A program made the translations under genes and the position numbers. 64,000 bases of DNA, taken from Hyphomicrobiales bacterium. Its GTDB lineage: Bacteria > Pseudomonadota > Alphaproteobacteria > Rhizobiales > Rhizobiaceae. The DNA lies in assembly GCA_017305935.1 (NCBI GenBank), contig JAFKJU010000011.1:124001-188000 (forward strand). Direction: 5' to 3'. Shown here piece by piece: positions 46,022 to 53,954 of this stretch; position 1 is the stretch's first letter, and the number at the start of each line of letters is the position of its first letter. The notes beneath the pieces are model-generated. The model saw only the letters and a list, made by a program, of their open reading frames with translations. It was not told the origin of the DNA and searched no databases.

Positions 46022-47943
46022 GCAGCGACCGGTTTCCAATCACACGCCGCGGCATTCTGGGCCTCATGGCTTCGGCGGCGCTGCCCATGCCGCGCGCCCT
46101 TGCCGCCGCGCTCGAGCCGCCGCTGCTGGCGCCGCTCGTCTACGAGGACATGCTGCCGGCGCTTTCCGACCGCGTGCCGCGCGAACCACGCGTCGTGAAG
46201 CTGGCGGAGATGGGCCGCCAGCCCGGCCGCAACGGCGGCACGCTGCGCATGCTGATCGGCGGGTCCAAGGACATCCGCCTGATGACCATCTGCGGCTATT
46301 CCCGTCTCGTCGGATACAGCCCCACGCTCGAATTCATTCCCGACATCCTCGAAAGCTTCGAGAACGTCGACAACCGCGTCTTCACCTTCCGCCTGCGCAC
46401 CGGCCATCGCTGGTCGGACGGCCATATGCTGACCTCCGAAGATTTCCGCTACTGCTGGGAAGACGTCATTCTCAACAAGCGGCTGCGCAAGGGCGGCCCG
46501 CCTTCCGAGCTTCTGGTCGAAGGCCAGAAGCCGCGCTTCGAGGTGCTCGATCAGCGTACGGTGCGCTATACCTGGCATGGTCCGAACCCGGATTTCCTGC
46601 CGAGCCTTGCCGCGCCGCAGCAACTCGTCATCTGCATGCCCGCCCATTACCTGCGCAACTTCCACCAGAAATACCAGGAGCCGAACCGTCTGGCCGGCCT
46701 CGTCAAGGAACAGCGGGTCGACGAATGGGTCGATCTGCACATCAAGATGTCGAACAGCTACCGCCAGGAAAATCCGGAGCTCCCGGTTCTGGAGCCGTGG
46801 CGCAACCGCACCAGGCCGCCGGCGGAACAGTTCGTCTTCGAGCGCAACCCCTTCTTCCACCGGGTCGACGAGAACGGCGCCCAGCTCCCCTATATCGACA
46901 AGGTGGTGCTGAACGTCAGTTCGGCGTCGATCATCGCCGCCAAGGCCTGCACCGGTGAGAGCGACCTGCAGGCGACCAGCGTCGATTTCACCGACTACAC
47001 CTATATGAAGGACGCCGAGAAACGTTATCCTGTGCGCGTCGGGCTGTGGAAGGCGACGCGCGGCTCCAAGGTGGCGCTGCTGCCCAATCAGAATGTTTCC
47101 GACCCCGTCTGGCGGGCGCTGTTGCGCGACGTCCGCTTCCGCCGCGCCCTGTCGCTGGCCATCGATCGCGACGAGATCAACAAGGTCTCCTTCTTCGGCC
47201 TGGCGACGCCGAGCGCCGACACGATCCTGCCGGACAGCCCGCTTTACAAACCCGAATACGCCGCAGCCTATGCCAATCACGATCCGGCCGCCGCCAACGC
47301 GCTGCTGGACGCGATCGGGTTGGCCAATCGCAACGACGACGGCATCCGCCTGCTGCCCGACGGACGCGTTGCGCAGGTGGTGGTCGAGACGGCGGGCGAA
47401 AGCACGTTGGAAACCGACATTCTCGAACTCGTCGGCGATCACTGGCGCGATATCGGGATTTCGCTTTTCGTGCGCACCTCGCAGCGCGAGGTCTTCCGCT
47501 CGCGCACCATGGGCGGGCAGATCATGATGACCATGTGGCCGGGCCTCGAAAACGGCGTGCCGACCGCCGAGATGAACCCCGGGCAACTGGCGCCCACCCT
47601 GGACGACCAGTTGCAGTGGCCGGCCTGGGGGATGTATTATCTCTCGCGCGGCCAGAAGGGCCAGGCCCCGGACCTGCCGGAAGCCATCGAGCAGATCCGG
47701 TTGCTGCGCACATGGTATCAGGCGCGCAGCGACGCGGAGCGAACCGCCATCTGGGAGCAGATGCTGTCGAACTGGGCGGAGCAGGTCTTCTCGATCGGCA
47801 TCGTCAACCAGACGCGCCAGCCCGTCCTGCGCTCGGCGCATCTGCGCAACGTGCCGGACACGGCGCTCTACGGCTTCAATCCCACCTCATTGCTCGGCGT
47901 GTATATGCCGGATACGTTCTGGTATTCGGAGGATACAGCCTGA
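46018..47943 (+). CDS. Solute-binding protein, family 5, of an ABC importer
   Basis: A 641-aa periplasmic binding protein. The N-terminus has a Tat-like signal (ITRRGILGLMASAALP followed by LAAA). The SBP_bac_5 core is seen in LRTGHRWSDGHMLTSEDFRYCWED and LRDVRFRRALSLAIDRDEINKVSFFGLA. Family 5 proteins bind peptides, nickel or, in several rhizobia, oligosaccharides. The ATG at 46018 overlaps the preceding stop, and the next gene starts on its last base (TGATG). The frame is open back to 45175 through the ATPase gene. Confidence 0.9.
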   Translation: MSSDRFPITRRGILGLMASAALPMPRALAAALEPPLLAPLVYEDMLPALSDRVPREPRVVKLAEMGRQPGRNGGTLRMLIGGSKDIRLMTICGYSRLVGYSPTLEFIPDILESFENVDNRVFTFRLRTGHRWSDGHMLTSEDFRYCWEDVILNKRLRKGGPPSELLVEGQKPRFEVLDQRTVRYTWHGPNPDFLPSLAAPQQLVICMPAHYLRNFHQKYQEPNRLAGLVKEQRVDEWVDLHIKMSNSYRQENPELPVLEPWRNRTRPPAEQFVFERNPFFHRVDENGAQLPYIDKVVLNVSSASIIAAKACTGESDLQATSVDFTDYTYMKDAEKRYPVRVGLWKATRGSKVALLPNQNVSDPVWRALLRDVRFRRALSLAIDRDEINKVSFFGLATPSADTILPDSPLYKPEYAAAYANHDPAAANALLDAIGLANRNDDGIRLLPDGRVAQVVVETAGESTLETDILELVGDHWRDIGISLFVRTSQREVFRSRTMGGQIMMTMWPGLENGVPTAEMNPGQLAPTLDDQLQWPAWGMYYLSRGQKGQAPDLPEAIEQIRLLRTWYQARSDAERTAIWEQMLSNWAEQVFSIGIVNQTRQPVLRSAHLRNVPDTALYGFNPTSLLGVYMPDTFWYSEDTA

Positions 47944-48941
47944 TGGCGCGCTACATTCTCTGGCGCATCGCCGCCATGATCCCGACGCTGTTCCTCATTT
48001 CGGCGCTCGTCTTCACCATCATCGAATTGCCGCCGGGCGACTATTTCGAAAGCTACATCGCCGAGCTTCAGGCCCAGGGCGAAGGCGTCGATATGGCCGA
48101 GATCGAGCAGTTGCGCGCCCGGTACGGCTTCGACAAGCCGCCGATCCTGCGTTATTTCCACTGGGTCGGCGGCATGCTGACCGGCGATTTCGGCTATTCC
48201 TTCGAGTACCAGCTTCCGGTCAGCGAGGTGGTCGGCGACCGACTGTGGCTCACCATCCTCGTTTCGGTGTGTACGATCATCGTCACCTGGCTGATCGCCT
48301 TCCCGATCGGCATCTATTCCGCCACCCATCAATATAGCTGGGGCGATTACGGCCTGACCTTTTTCGGCCTGCTCGGCATCGCCATCCCGAATTTCACGCT
48401 GGCGCTGATCCTGATGTATTTCGCCAATATCTGGTTCGGCGTCACCATCGGCCATCTGATGGACCAGCGCTTCCTTGGCGAGCCGATGAGCTGGGAAAAG
48501 GCGAAATCCATCCTCGAGCACCTGTGGATCCCGGTGATCATCGTCGGCACGGCCGGCACCGCCGGCATGATCCGAAGGCTGCGCGCCAACCTGCTCGACG
48601 AATTGCAGAAGCAATATGTCGTCACCGCCCGCGCCAAGGGGCTTTCACCCTTCCGCGCCCTGATCAAGTATCCGCTGCGCATGTCGCTGAATTTCTTCAT
48701 CGCCGATATCGGCTCGATCCTGCCGCAGATCATTTCGGGGGCGGAAATCACCGCCATCGTGCTTTCGCTGGAAACCACCGGGCCGATGCTGATCAAGGCG
48801 CTGCAAAGCCAGGACATGTATCTGGCCGGCTCCTTCCTGATGTTCCTCGCCTTCCTCACCGTGATCGGCATGTTGATTTCCGATATCGCGCTCGCCTTCC
48901 TCGATCCGCGTATCCGTTTGCAAGGCGGGAGCGCCAAGTGA
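47943..48941 (+). CDS. ABC importer permease, DppB-type
   Basis: A 332-aa inner-membrane permease with about six helices. It contains IIELPPGDYFESYIAELQAQGE and GDFGYSFEYQLPVSEVVGDRL, a form I associate with importers for oligosaccharides such as the Agp alpha-galactoside system rather than simple dipeptide permeases. The coupling loop is QYVVTARAKGLSPFRALIKYPLRMSLNFF. It overlaps both neighbours. Confidence 0.9.
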   Translation: MARYILWRIAAMIPTLFLISALVFTIIELPPGDYFESYIAELQAQGEGVDMAEIEQLRARYGFDKPPILRYFHWVGGMLTGDFGYSFEYQLPVSEVVGDRLWLTILVSVCTIIVTWLIAFPIGIYSATHQYSWGDYGLTFFGLLGIAIPNFTLALILMYFANIWFGVTIGHLMDQRFLGEPMSWEKAKSILEHLWIPVIIVGTAGTAGMIRRLRANLLDELQKQYVVTARAKGLSPFRALIKYPLRMSLNFFIADIGSILPQIISGAEITAIVLSLETTGPMLIKALQSQDMYLAGSFLMFLAFLTVIGMLISDIALAFLDPRIRLQGGSAK

Positions 48942-50116
48942 CGTCATCGCCGCTGCCGGAACCCGGCGCCCCGCTTGCCCATTTCGTCTCGACCGCGCCC
49001 TTCGACCCGAACGAGGTGCCGCCGATCACCGATGCGCAGAAGGAAATCAGCAAGGCCTCGCAATTGCGCCTGATGTGGTGGAAGTTCAAGCGCCACAAGC
49101 TGGCGCTGGCCTCCGGCGTCTTCCTGGCGCTGCTCTACGCCTCGATCCTGATCGTCGAGTTCCTGGCGCCCTACAACCTGCATACCCGCCATGTCGATTT
49201 CATCCATTCGCCGCCGCAGCGCGTGCATCTCTTCCATGACGGCAGCTTCGTCGGCCCCTTCGTCTACGGCCGCGACATGCGCCTCGACATGGATACGCTG
49301 CGGCGCATCTATACCAATCGCACCGACCAGGTGGAGCCGTTGCGCTTCTTCTGCCGCGGCGATGCATACCGGTTCTGGGGCCTGCTCGATGCCAATCTGC
49401 ATCTGGTCTGCCCGGCCAAGGGCGGCCAGTTCTTCCTGCTCGGCACCGATCGTCTCGGCCGCGACGTGTTGTCGCGCATTATCTATGGCGCGCGCATCTC
49501 GCTGACCATCGGCCTCATCGGCATCTCCGTCAGCTTCGTGCTCGGAATCGTCATCGGCGGCCTCGCCGGCTATCGCGGCGGGCTGTTCGACCTGGTGACG
49601 CAGCGCATCATCGAGGTGCTTCAGTCGATCCCCTCGATACCCTTGTGGATGGCGCTCGCCGCCATCATGCCGGTAACCTGGAGCCCGATCCTGATCTATC
49701 TCGGCATCACCATGATCCTCGGCCTGCTCGATTGGACTGGGCTGGCGCGCGCCGTGCGCTCGAAGCTTTTGTCGCTGCGCGAAGAAGATTACGTGCTCGC
49801 CGCGCAACTGATGGGAGCGAAGACCAGCCGCATCATCGGCCGGCACCTGATCCCCGGCTTCATGTCGCACCTGATCGCCACGGCGACCATTTCGATCCCC
49901 GGCATGATCCTCGGCGAGACGGCACTGAGCTTCCTCGGCCTTGGTCTGCGCCCGCCGATCACCAGCTGGGGCATTCTTCTGACGGAGGCGCGCAGCGTCA
50001 GCGTCATCGCCTTCTATCCCTGGCTGCTGCTGCCGACCCTGCCGGTGGTTCTTGTGATCCTGGCGTTCAATTTTCTGGGAGACGGCTTGCGCGACGCGGC
50101 CGATCCATACAAGTGA
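48938..50116 (+). CDS. ABC importer permease, DppC-type
   Basis: A 392-aa permease starting with GTG in a GTGA overlap with the previous gene. The N-terminal cytoplasmic segment is followed by KLALASGVFLALLYASILIVEFLAPY. A periplasmic insertion of about 120 residues precedes FLLGTDRLGRDVLSRIIYGARISL, and the coupling loop is EEDYVLAAQLMGAKTSRIIGRHLIPG. This completes the transporter; glycosyltransferase genes begin 69 bases later. Confidence 0.9.
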   Translation: MTSSPLPEPGAPLAHFVSTAPFDPNEVPPITDAQKEISKASQLRLMWWKFKRHKLALASGVFLALLYASILIVEFLAPYNLHTRHVDFIHSPPQRVHLFHDGSFVGPFVYGRDMRLDMDTLRRIYTNRTDQVEPLRFFCRGDAYRFWGLLDANLHLVCPAKGGQFFLLGTDRLGRDVLSRIIYGARISLTIGLIGISVSFVLGIVIGGLAGYRGGLFDLVTQRIIEVLQSIPSIPLWMALAAIMPVTWSPILIYLGITMILGLLDWTGLARAVRSKLLSLREEDYVLAAQLMGAKTSRIIGRHLIPGFMSHLIATATISIPGMILGETALSFLGLGLRPPITSWGILLTEARSVSVIAFYPWLLLPTLPVVLVILAFNFLGDGLRDAADPYK

Positions 50117-50185
50117 TGACGCAATGTCGAACAACACCAGCGCCGACGCCCTGAACCCCGCCCGGCCCGCACAACAGGTTCGCCC

Positions 50186-51412
50186 ATGAACTCTCGTCCG
50201 ATGACACACCGCTTCGAGGATGCCCGCATCCTGATGTACAGCCACGATACGTTCGGTCTCGGCCATCTGCGCCGCTGTCGCACGATCGCCCATTCGCTGG
50301 TCGAGGACTATCGCGGCCTCAATGTCCTGATCATCTCCGGCGCCACCATCGCCGGCGCCTTCGACTATCGGGTGCGGGTCGATTTCGTCAAAATCCCCAG
50401 CGTCATCAAGCTGCGCAATGGCGAATACACCTCGATGAAGACCCATACGGATCTCGGCGAGACGCTGAAGATGCGCCAGTCGATCATCCGCCACACCGCC
50501 GAAACCTTCGATCCCGACATCTTCATCGTCGACAAGGAGCCGATGGGCCTGCGCGGCGAAGTGGAGGAGACGCTCGCCTATCTCAAGGCGCGCGGCAAGA
50601 CGCTGGTGCTGGGCCTGCGCGACGTCATGGACGCGCCGCACCTGCTGGAAGCCGAATGGAAGCGCGGCGACGTCCTCAACAAGATCGCCAAATTCTACGA
50701 CCGCGTCTGGGTCTACGGCCCGCCGGATTTCTACGATCCGCTGGGCGGCATGGACGTGCCTGCGGCCGTGCGGGCGAAGATGGATTTCGTCGGCTTTCTG
50801 CAGCGCAGCGTCTCGTCGCTGCCGGCGCCCGAGCACGTGCCGCGCGGCGATTACATCCTGGTGACCACCGGCGGCGGCGGCGATGGCGAGGATCTGATCC
50901 GCGACGTCATCCGCGCCTATGAGGCAGACCCGACCCTGACCCACAAGGCGCTGATGGTGCTCGGCCCCTACATGCCCGCCCACCAGCGCCAGGAGATGAT
51001 GGAGAGCGCGGCAAAAATCCCCTATATCGAGGTCATCGAATTCGACAACCGCATGGAGGAGCTGATCGCCGGTGCCAGCGCCGTGGTCGCCATGGGCGGC
51101 TACAACACCTATTGCGAGATCCTCTCCTTCGACAAACCGGCGCTGATCATCCCGCGCGTCATGCCGCGCGAGGAACAGTTGATCCGCGCCACCCGCGCCG
51201 CCGAACTCGGCCTGATCGACATGCTGCATCCCGACGAGGCCGGCGATCCCTTGCGCGTCGCCGCCGCCTTGAAGACGCTGCCCGACCGCAAGCCGCCCTC
51301 GACCGGCGCCGCCGGTGGTCTGCGCCTCGAAGGCCTGCCGAACATTTCCCGCATCGTCGGCGAATGGCTCGAAAACCGCGAGCACGGCAAGCTGCAGGTC
51401 ATCAAGGGATAG
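50186..51412 (+). CDS. MurG-like glycosyltransferase, first copy
   Basis: A 408-aa GT-B protein. The N-terminal acceptor domain begins ILMYSHDTFGLGHLRRCRTIA, and the C-terminal donor domain carries ILVTTGGGGDGEDLI and AVVAMGGYNTYCEILSFDKPALIIPR, the loop that binds the nucleotide sugar in GT28/MurG relatives. It is paralogous to the protein encoded at 52655-53800, which has the equivalent GIGHLARASRIA and AGYNTVCDIL motifs. No strong ribosome site; ATG 50201 is an alternative start. Acceptor and donor are unknown. Confidence 0.85.
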   Translation: MNSRPMTHRFEDARILMYSHDTFGLGHLRRCRTIAHSLVEDYRGLNVLIISGATIAGAFDYRVRVDFVKIPSVIKLRNGEYTSMKTHTDLGETLKMRQSIIRHTAETFDPDIFIVDKEPMGLRGEVEETLAYLKARGKTLVLGLRDVMDAPHLLEAEWKRGDVLNKIAKFYDRVWVYGPPDFYDPLGGMDVPAAVRAKMDFVGFLQRSVSSLPAPEHVPRGDYILVTTGGGGDGEDLIRDVIRAYEADPTLTHKALMVLGPYMPAHQRQEMMESAAKIPYIEVIEFDNRMEELIAGASAVVAMGGYNTYCEILSFDKPALIIPRVMPREEQLIRATRAAELGLIDMLHPDEAGDPLRVAAALKTLPDRKPPSTGAAGGLRLEGLPNISRIVGEWLENREHGKLQVIKG

Positions 51413-51416
51413 AAGC

Positions 51417-52658
51417 GTGCAGCCGGACAGGAAGATCATCGTGGTGCTGAAGGGCTATCCGCGCCTTTCGGAAACCTTCATCGCGCAGGAATTGCTTGGG
51501 CTGGAAAAGGCGGGCTTTACGCTGTCGCTGGTGGCATTGCGCCGTCCGACCGACAAGAAGCGTCATCCCGTCCATGACGAGATCCGTGCGCCGGTGCATT
51601 ATCTGCCGGAATATCTGCATGAGGAGCCGCTGCGCGTTTTTCGCGCGCTGCTCAAGGCGCACAGGCTGCCGGGGTTCAAAAAGGCCTTTTCCGCTTTCCT
51701 GTCCGATCTCAAACGCGATTTCACCCGCAATCGCGTCCGCCGCCTCGGCCAGGCCGCCGTGCTCGCCGCCGAATGGCCCGACGATGGGCAATGGCTGCAT
51801 GCCCATTTCATCCACACGCCGGCCTCGGTGACCCACTATGCCAGCATGATGACCGGTACGCCCTGGACCTGCTCGGCCCATGCCAAGGACATCTGGACCT
51901 CGCCGGACTGGGAGCTGGAAGGCAAGCTCGCCGCCAATCGCTGGACGGTGACCTGCACCCGCAGCGGCTATGAGCACCTCAAGACCCTCGCCAACGGCCA
52001 TGGCGCGGTCCATCTGAGCTATCACGGCCTCGATCTCGACCGCTTCGGCCACAACCGGACCCCGCGTCCCGACCGCGACGGCAGCGACCCCGCCGATCCC
52101 GTCACCATCCTCAGCGTCGGCCGCGCCGTGCCGAAAAAGGGCTACGACATCCTGCTCAAGGCCTTGGCGCGTCTGCCTGCCGATCTTCACTGGCGCTTCG
52201 ACCATATCGGCGCCGGCCCGGAAACGGCGGCGATGAAGGCGCTGGCGGAAGAACTCGGCATCAGCGAGCGCCTGCGCTGGCAGGGCGCGCTCGACCAGAA
52301 GGATGTTTTGGCCGCTTATCGCAACAGCGATCTCTTCGCACTCGCCTGCCGCATCACCGCCGACGGCGACCGCGACGGGTTGCCGAACGTGCTGGTCGAG
52401 GCCTCCAGCCAGAACCTGCCCTGTATCTCCACCAATATTTCCGGCGTGCCGGAACTGATCACCGACGACGAGAACGGTCTGCTGGTTCCGCCGGAGGATC
52501 CGGAGGCGCTCGCCGCCGCGCTGGAACGCGCCATCCGCGATCCGGGCTTGCGCCGCCGTCTGGGCCAGGCCTCAGAGGCGCGGGTGCGCGCCCATTTCGA
52601 CCATCACGCCAGCATCGGCCAACTGGCCGGCCTCTTCCGCCAGGAGTGGAACGCATGA
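51417..52658 (+). CDS. Glycosyltransferase family 4
   Basis: A 413-aa GT-B enzyme. GYPRLSETFIAQELLGLEKAGF at the N-terminus is a common EPS glycosyltransferase opening, and the donor domain has ILSVGRAVPKKGYDILLKAL and DGLPNVLVEASSQNLPCISTNISGVPELI. The GTG start at 51417 uses AAGGGA at the end of the preceding gene. It overlaps the next glycosyltransferase by four bases. Probably adds an internal sugar of the repeat unit. Confidence 0.88.
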   Translation: MQPDRKIIVVLKGYPRLSETFIAQELLGLEKAGFTLSLVALRRPTDKKRHPVHDEIRAPVHYLPEYLHEEPLRVFRALLKAHRLPGFKKAFSAFLSDLKRDFTRNRVRRLGQAAVLAAEWPDDGQWLHAHFIHTPASVTHYASMMTGTPWTCSAHAKDIWTSPDWELEGKLAANRWTVTCTRSGYEHLKTLANGHGAVHLSYHGLDLDRFGHNRTPRPDRDGSDPADPVTILSVGRAVPKKGYDILLKALARLPADLHWRFDHIGAGPETAAMKALAEELGISERLRWQGALDQKDVLAAYRNSDLFALACRITADGDRDGLPNVLVEASSQNLPCISTNISGVPELITDDENGLLVPPEDPEALAAALERAIRDPGLRRRLGQASEARVRAHFDHHASIGQLAGLFRQEWNA

Positions 52659-53800
52659 CATCCGCGACGGGCCGCGGGCCAAAGGTGTTCTTCTACGTCC
52701 AGCACCTGCTCGGCATCGGCCATCTGGCGCGCGCCAGCCGCATCGCCGCCGCCATGGTCGAGGACGGGTTCACGGTCACCATGGTAACGGGCGGTACGCC
52801 GGTTGCAGGCTTTCCCGGCCCGGGCGTGAACCATGTGACGCTGCCCGCCATCGTCTCCGGCGATACCGGCTTTTCCGGCATCGCCGACGAGCACGGCAAT
52901 CCCGTCGACGACGCCTTCAAGGCGCGGCGCACCGCGCTGCTGCTGGAAGCCTTCGCGACGGCGAAGCCCGATATCGTCATCATCGAGGCCTTCCCCTTCG
53001 GCCGCCGGCAGGTGCGCTTCGAACTGCTGCCGTTGCTCGACGCCATCGCCAGGGCCGAGCCCAAGCCGAAACTCTTGACCTCGCTGCGCGACATCCTGCA
53101 GGAACGGTCGAAACCCGGCCGCGACGAAGAAACCGTAACGCTGATCAACGGGCATTTCGACCATGTGCTCGTCCATGGCGACCCAAGCTTCATCCGCATC
53201 GAGGATACGTTTCCGCTGGCCAACGAAATTGCCGGCAAGGTCATCTATACCGGCCTCGTCGCCGCTCCGCCGCCGGCACCGCCCGCCGAGCGTTTCGATA
53301 TCGTCGTCTCCGCCGGCGGCGGCGCGGTCGGGCGCGATCTGGTGCTTGGCGCCCGCGAAGCGGCGCGCACGCTTCCCCGCCTTGGCTGCTGGTGCCTGAT
53401 CGCCGGCCCCAACCTGCCGCAAGCCGATTACGACATGCTGGCCGCCGACCTGCCCGAAGGCGTCGAGGTCTTCCGCTTCCGCAAGGATTTCGCCAGCCTG
53501 CTGGGCGGGGCGCATCTCTCGGTATCGCAGGCCGGCTACAACACCGTCTGCGACATCCTGCGCGGCCGCTGCCGATCGCTGCTCATCCCCTTCGCCGCCG
53601 GCGGCGAGACCGAGCAGCCGACCCGCGCCCGCCATCTCGAGGCCATGGGGCTCGCCCGTATCCTCGCCGAGACGGAGGTGAACCCGCAAACCCTCGCCGA
53701 CGCCATCCGGGCGGCGCATGCCCTCCCCGCGCCGCCACCCTATACGCTCGATCTCGACGGCGCCCGCCGCACGGCCGCGATCCTGCGCGAACTGGCATAG
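52655..53800 (+). CDS. MurG-like glycosyltransferase, second copy
   Basis: A 381-aa GT-B protein similar to the product of 50186-51412: VFFYVQHLLGIGHLARASRIAAAM, VVSAGGGAVGRDLVLGAREA and SVSQAGYNTVCDILRGRCRSLLIPF. The start ATG overlaps the previous stop (ATGA). The two MurG-like genes flanking a GT4 gene suggest a small assembly line. Confidence 0.85.
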   Translation: MTSATGRGPKVFFYVQHLLGIGHLARASRIAAAMVEDGFTVTMVTGGTPVAGFPGPGVNHVTLPAIVSGDTGFSGIADEHGNPVDDAFKARRTALLLEAFATAKPDIVIIEAFPFGRRQVRFELLPLLDAIARAEPKPKLLTSLRDILQERSKPGRDEETVTLINGHFDHVLVHGDPSFIRIEDTFPLANEIAGKVIYTGLVAAPPPAPPAERFDIVVSAGGGAVGRDLVLGAREAARTLPRLGCWCLIAGPNLPQADYDMLAADLPEGVEVFRFRKDFASLLGGAHLSVSQAGYNTVCDILRGRCRSLLIPFAAGGETEQPTRARHLEAMGLARILAETEVNPQTLADAIRAAHALPAPPPYTLDLDGARRTAAILRELA

Positions 53801-53886
53801 CGGCAAAACCGCCACGCGAACCCGTCGAATTCGCCGCCGCGACGCAGGCGGCTTACAGCCGGCCGAAAACTTGATATGATTTCGTC

Positions 53887-53905
53887 CCCGGCCCCAAGGG
53901 CCGGG
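53887..53905. other. GC-rich hairpin before the degenerate ABC gene
   Basis: CCCGGCCC (53887-53894) and GGGCCGGG (53898-53905) form a perfect 8-bp stem with loop CAA. It lies in the 154-base gap between the glycosyltransferases and the ABC-like gene. No T-run follows, so it is more likely an mRNA-stability or pausing element than a terminator. Confidence 0.45.
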
Positions 53906-53954
53906 CGAGTCGAAAGCCTGCCGGCTCGAAGACGACAGACGGAGCTTTTACCGC

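Noticed and set aside
44132-50116. Simple dipeptide (Dpp) transporter assignment
   Set aside because: The family label is right, but permease features and neighbours suggest oligosaccharides; I left the substrate open instead of naming it Dpp.
48944-51439. An 831-codon open frame on the minus strand
   Set aside because: It is antisense to the permease and glycosyltransferase genes, whose motifs are clear.
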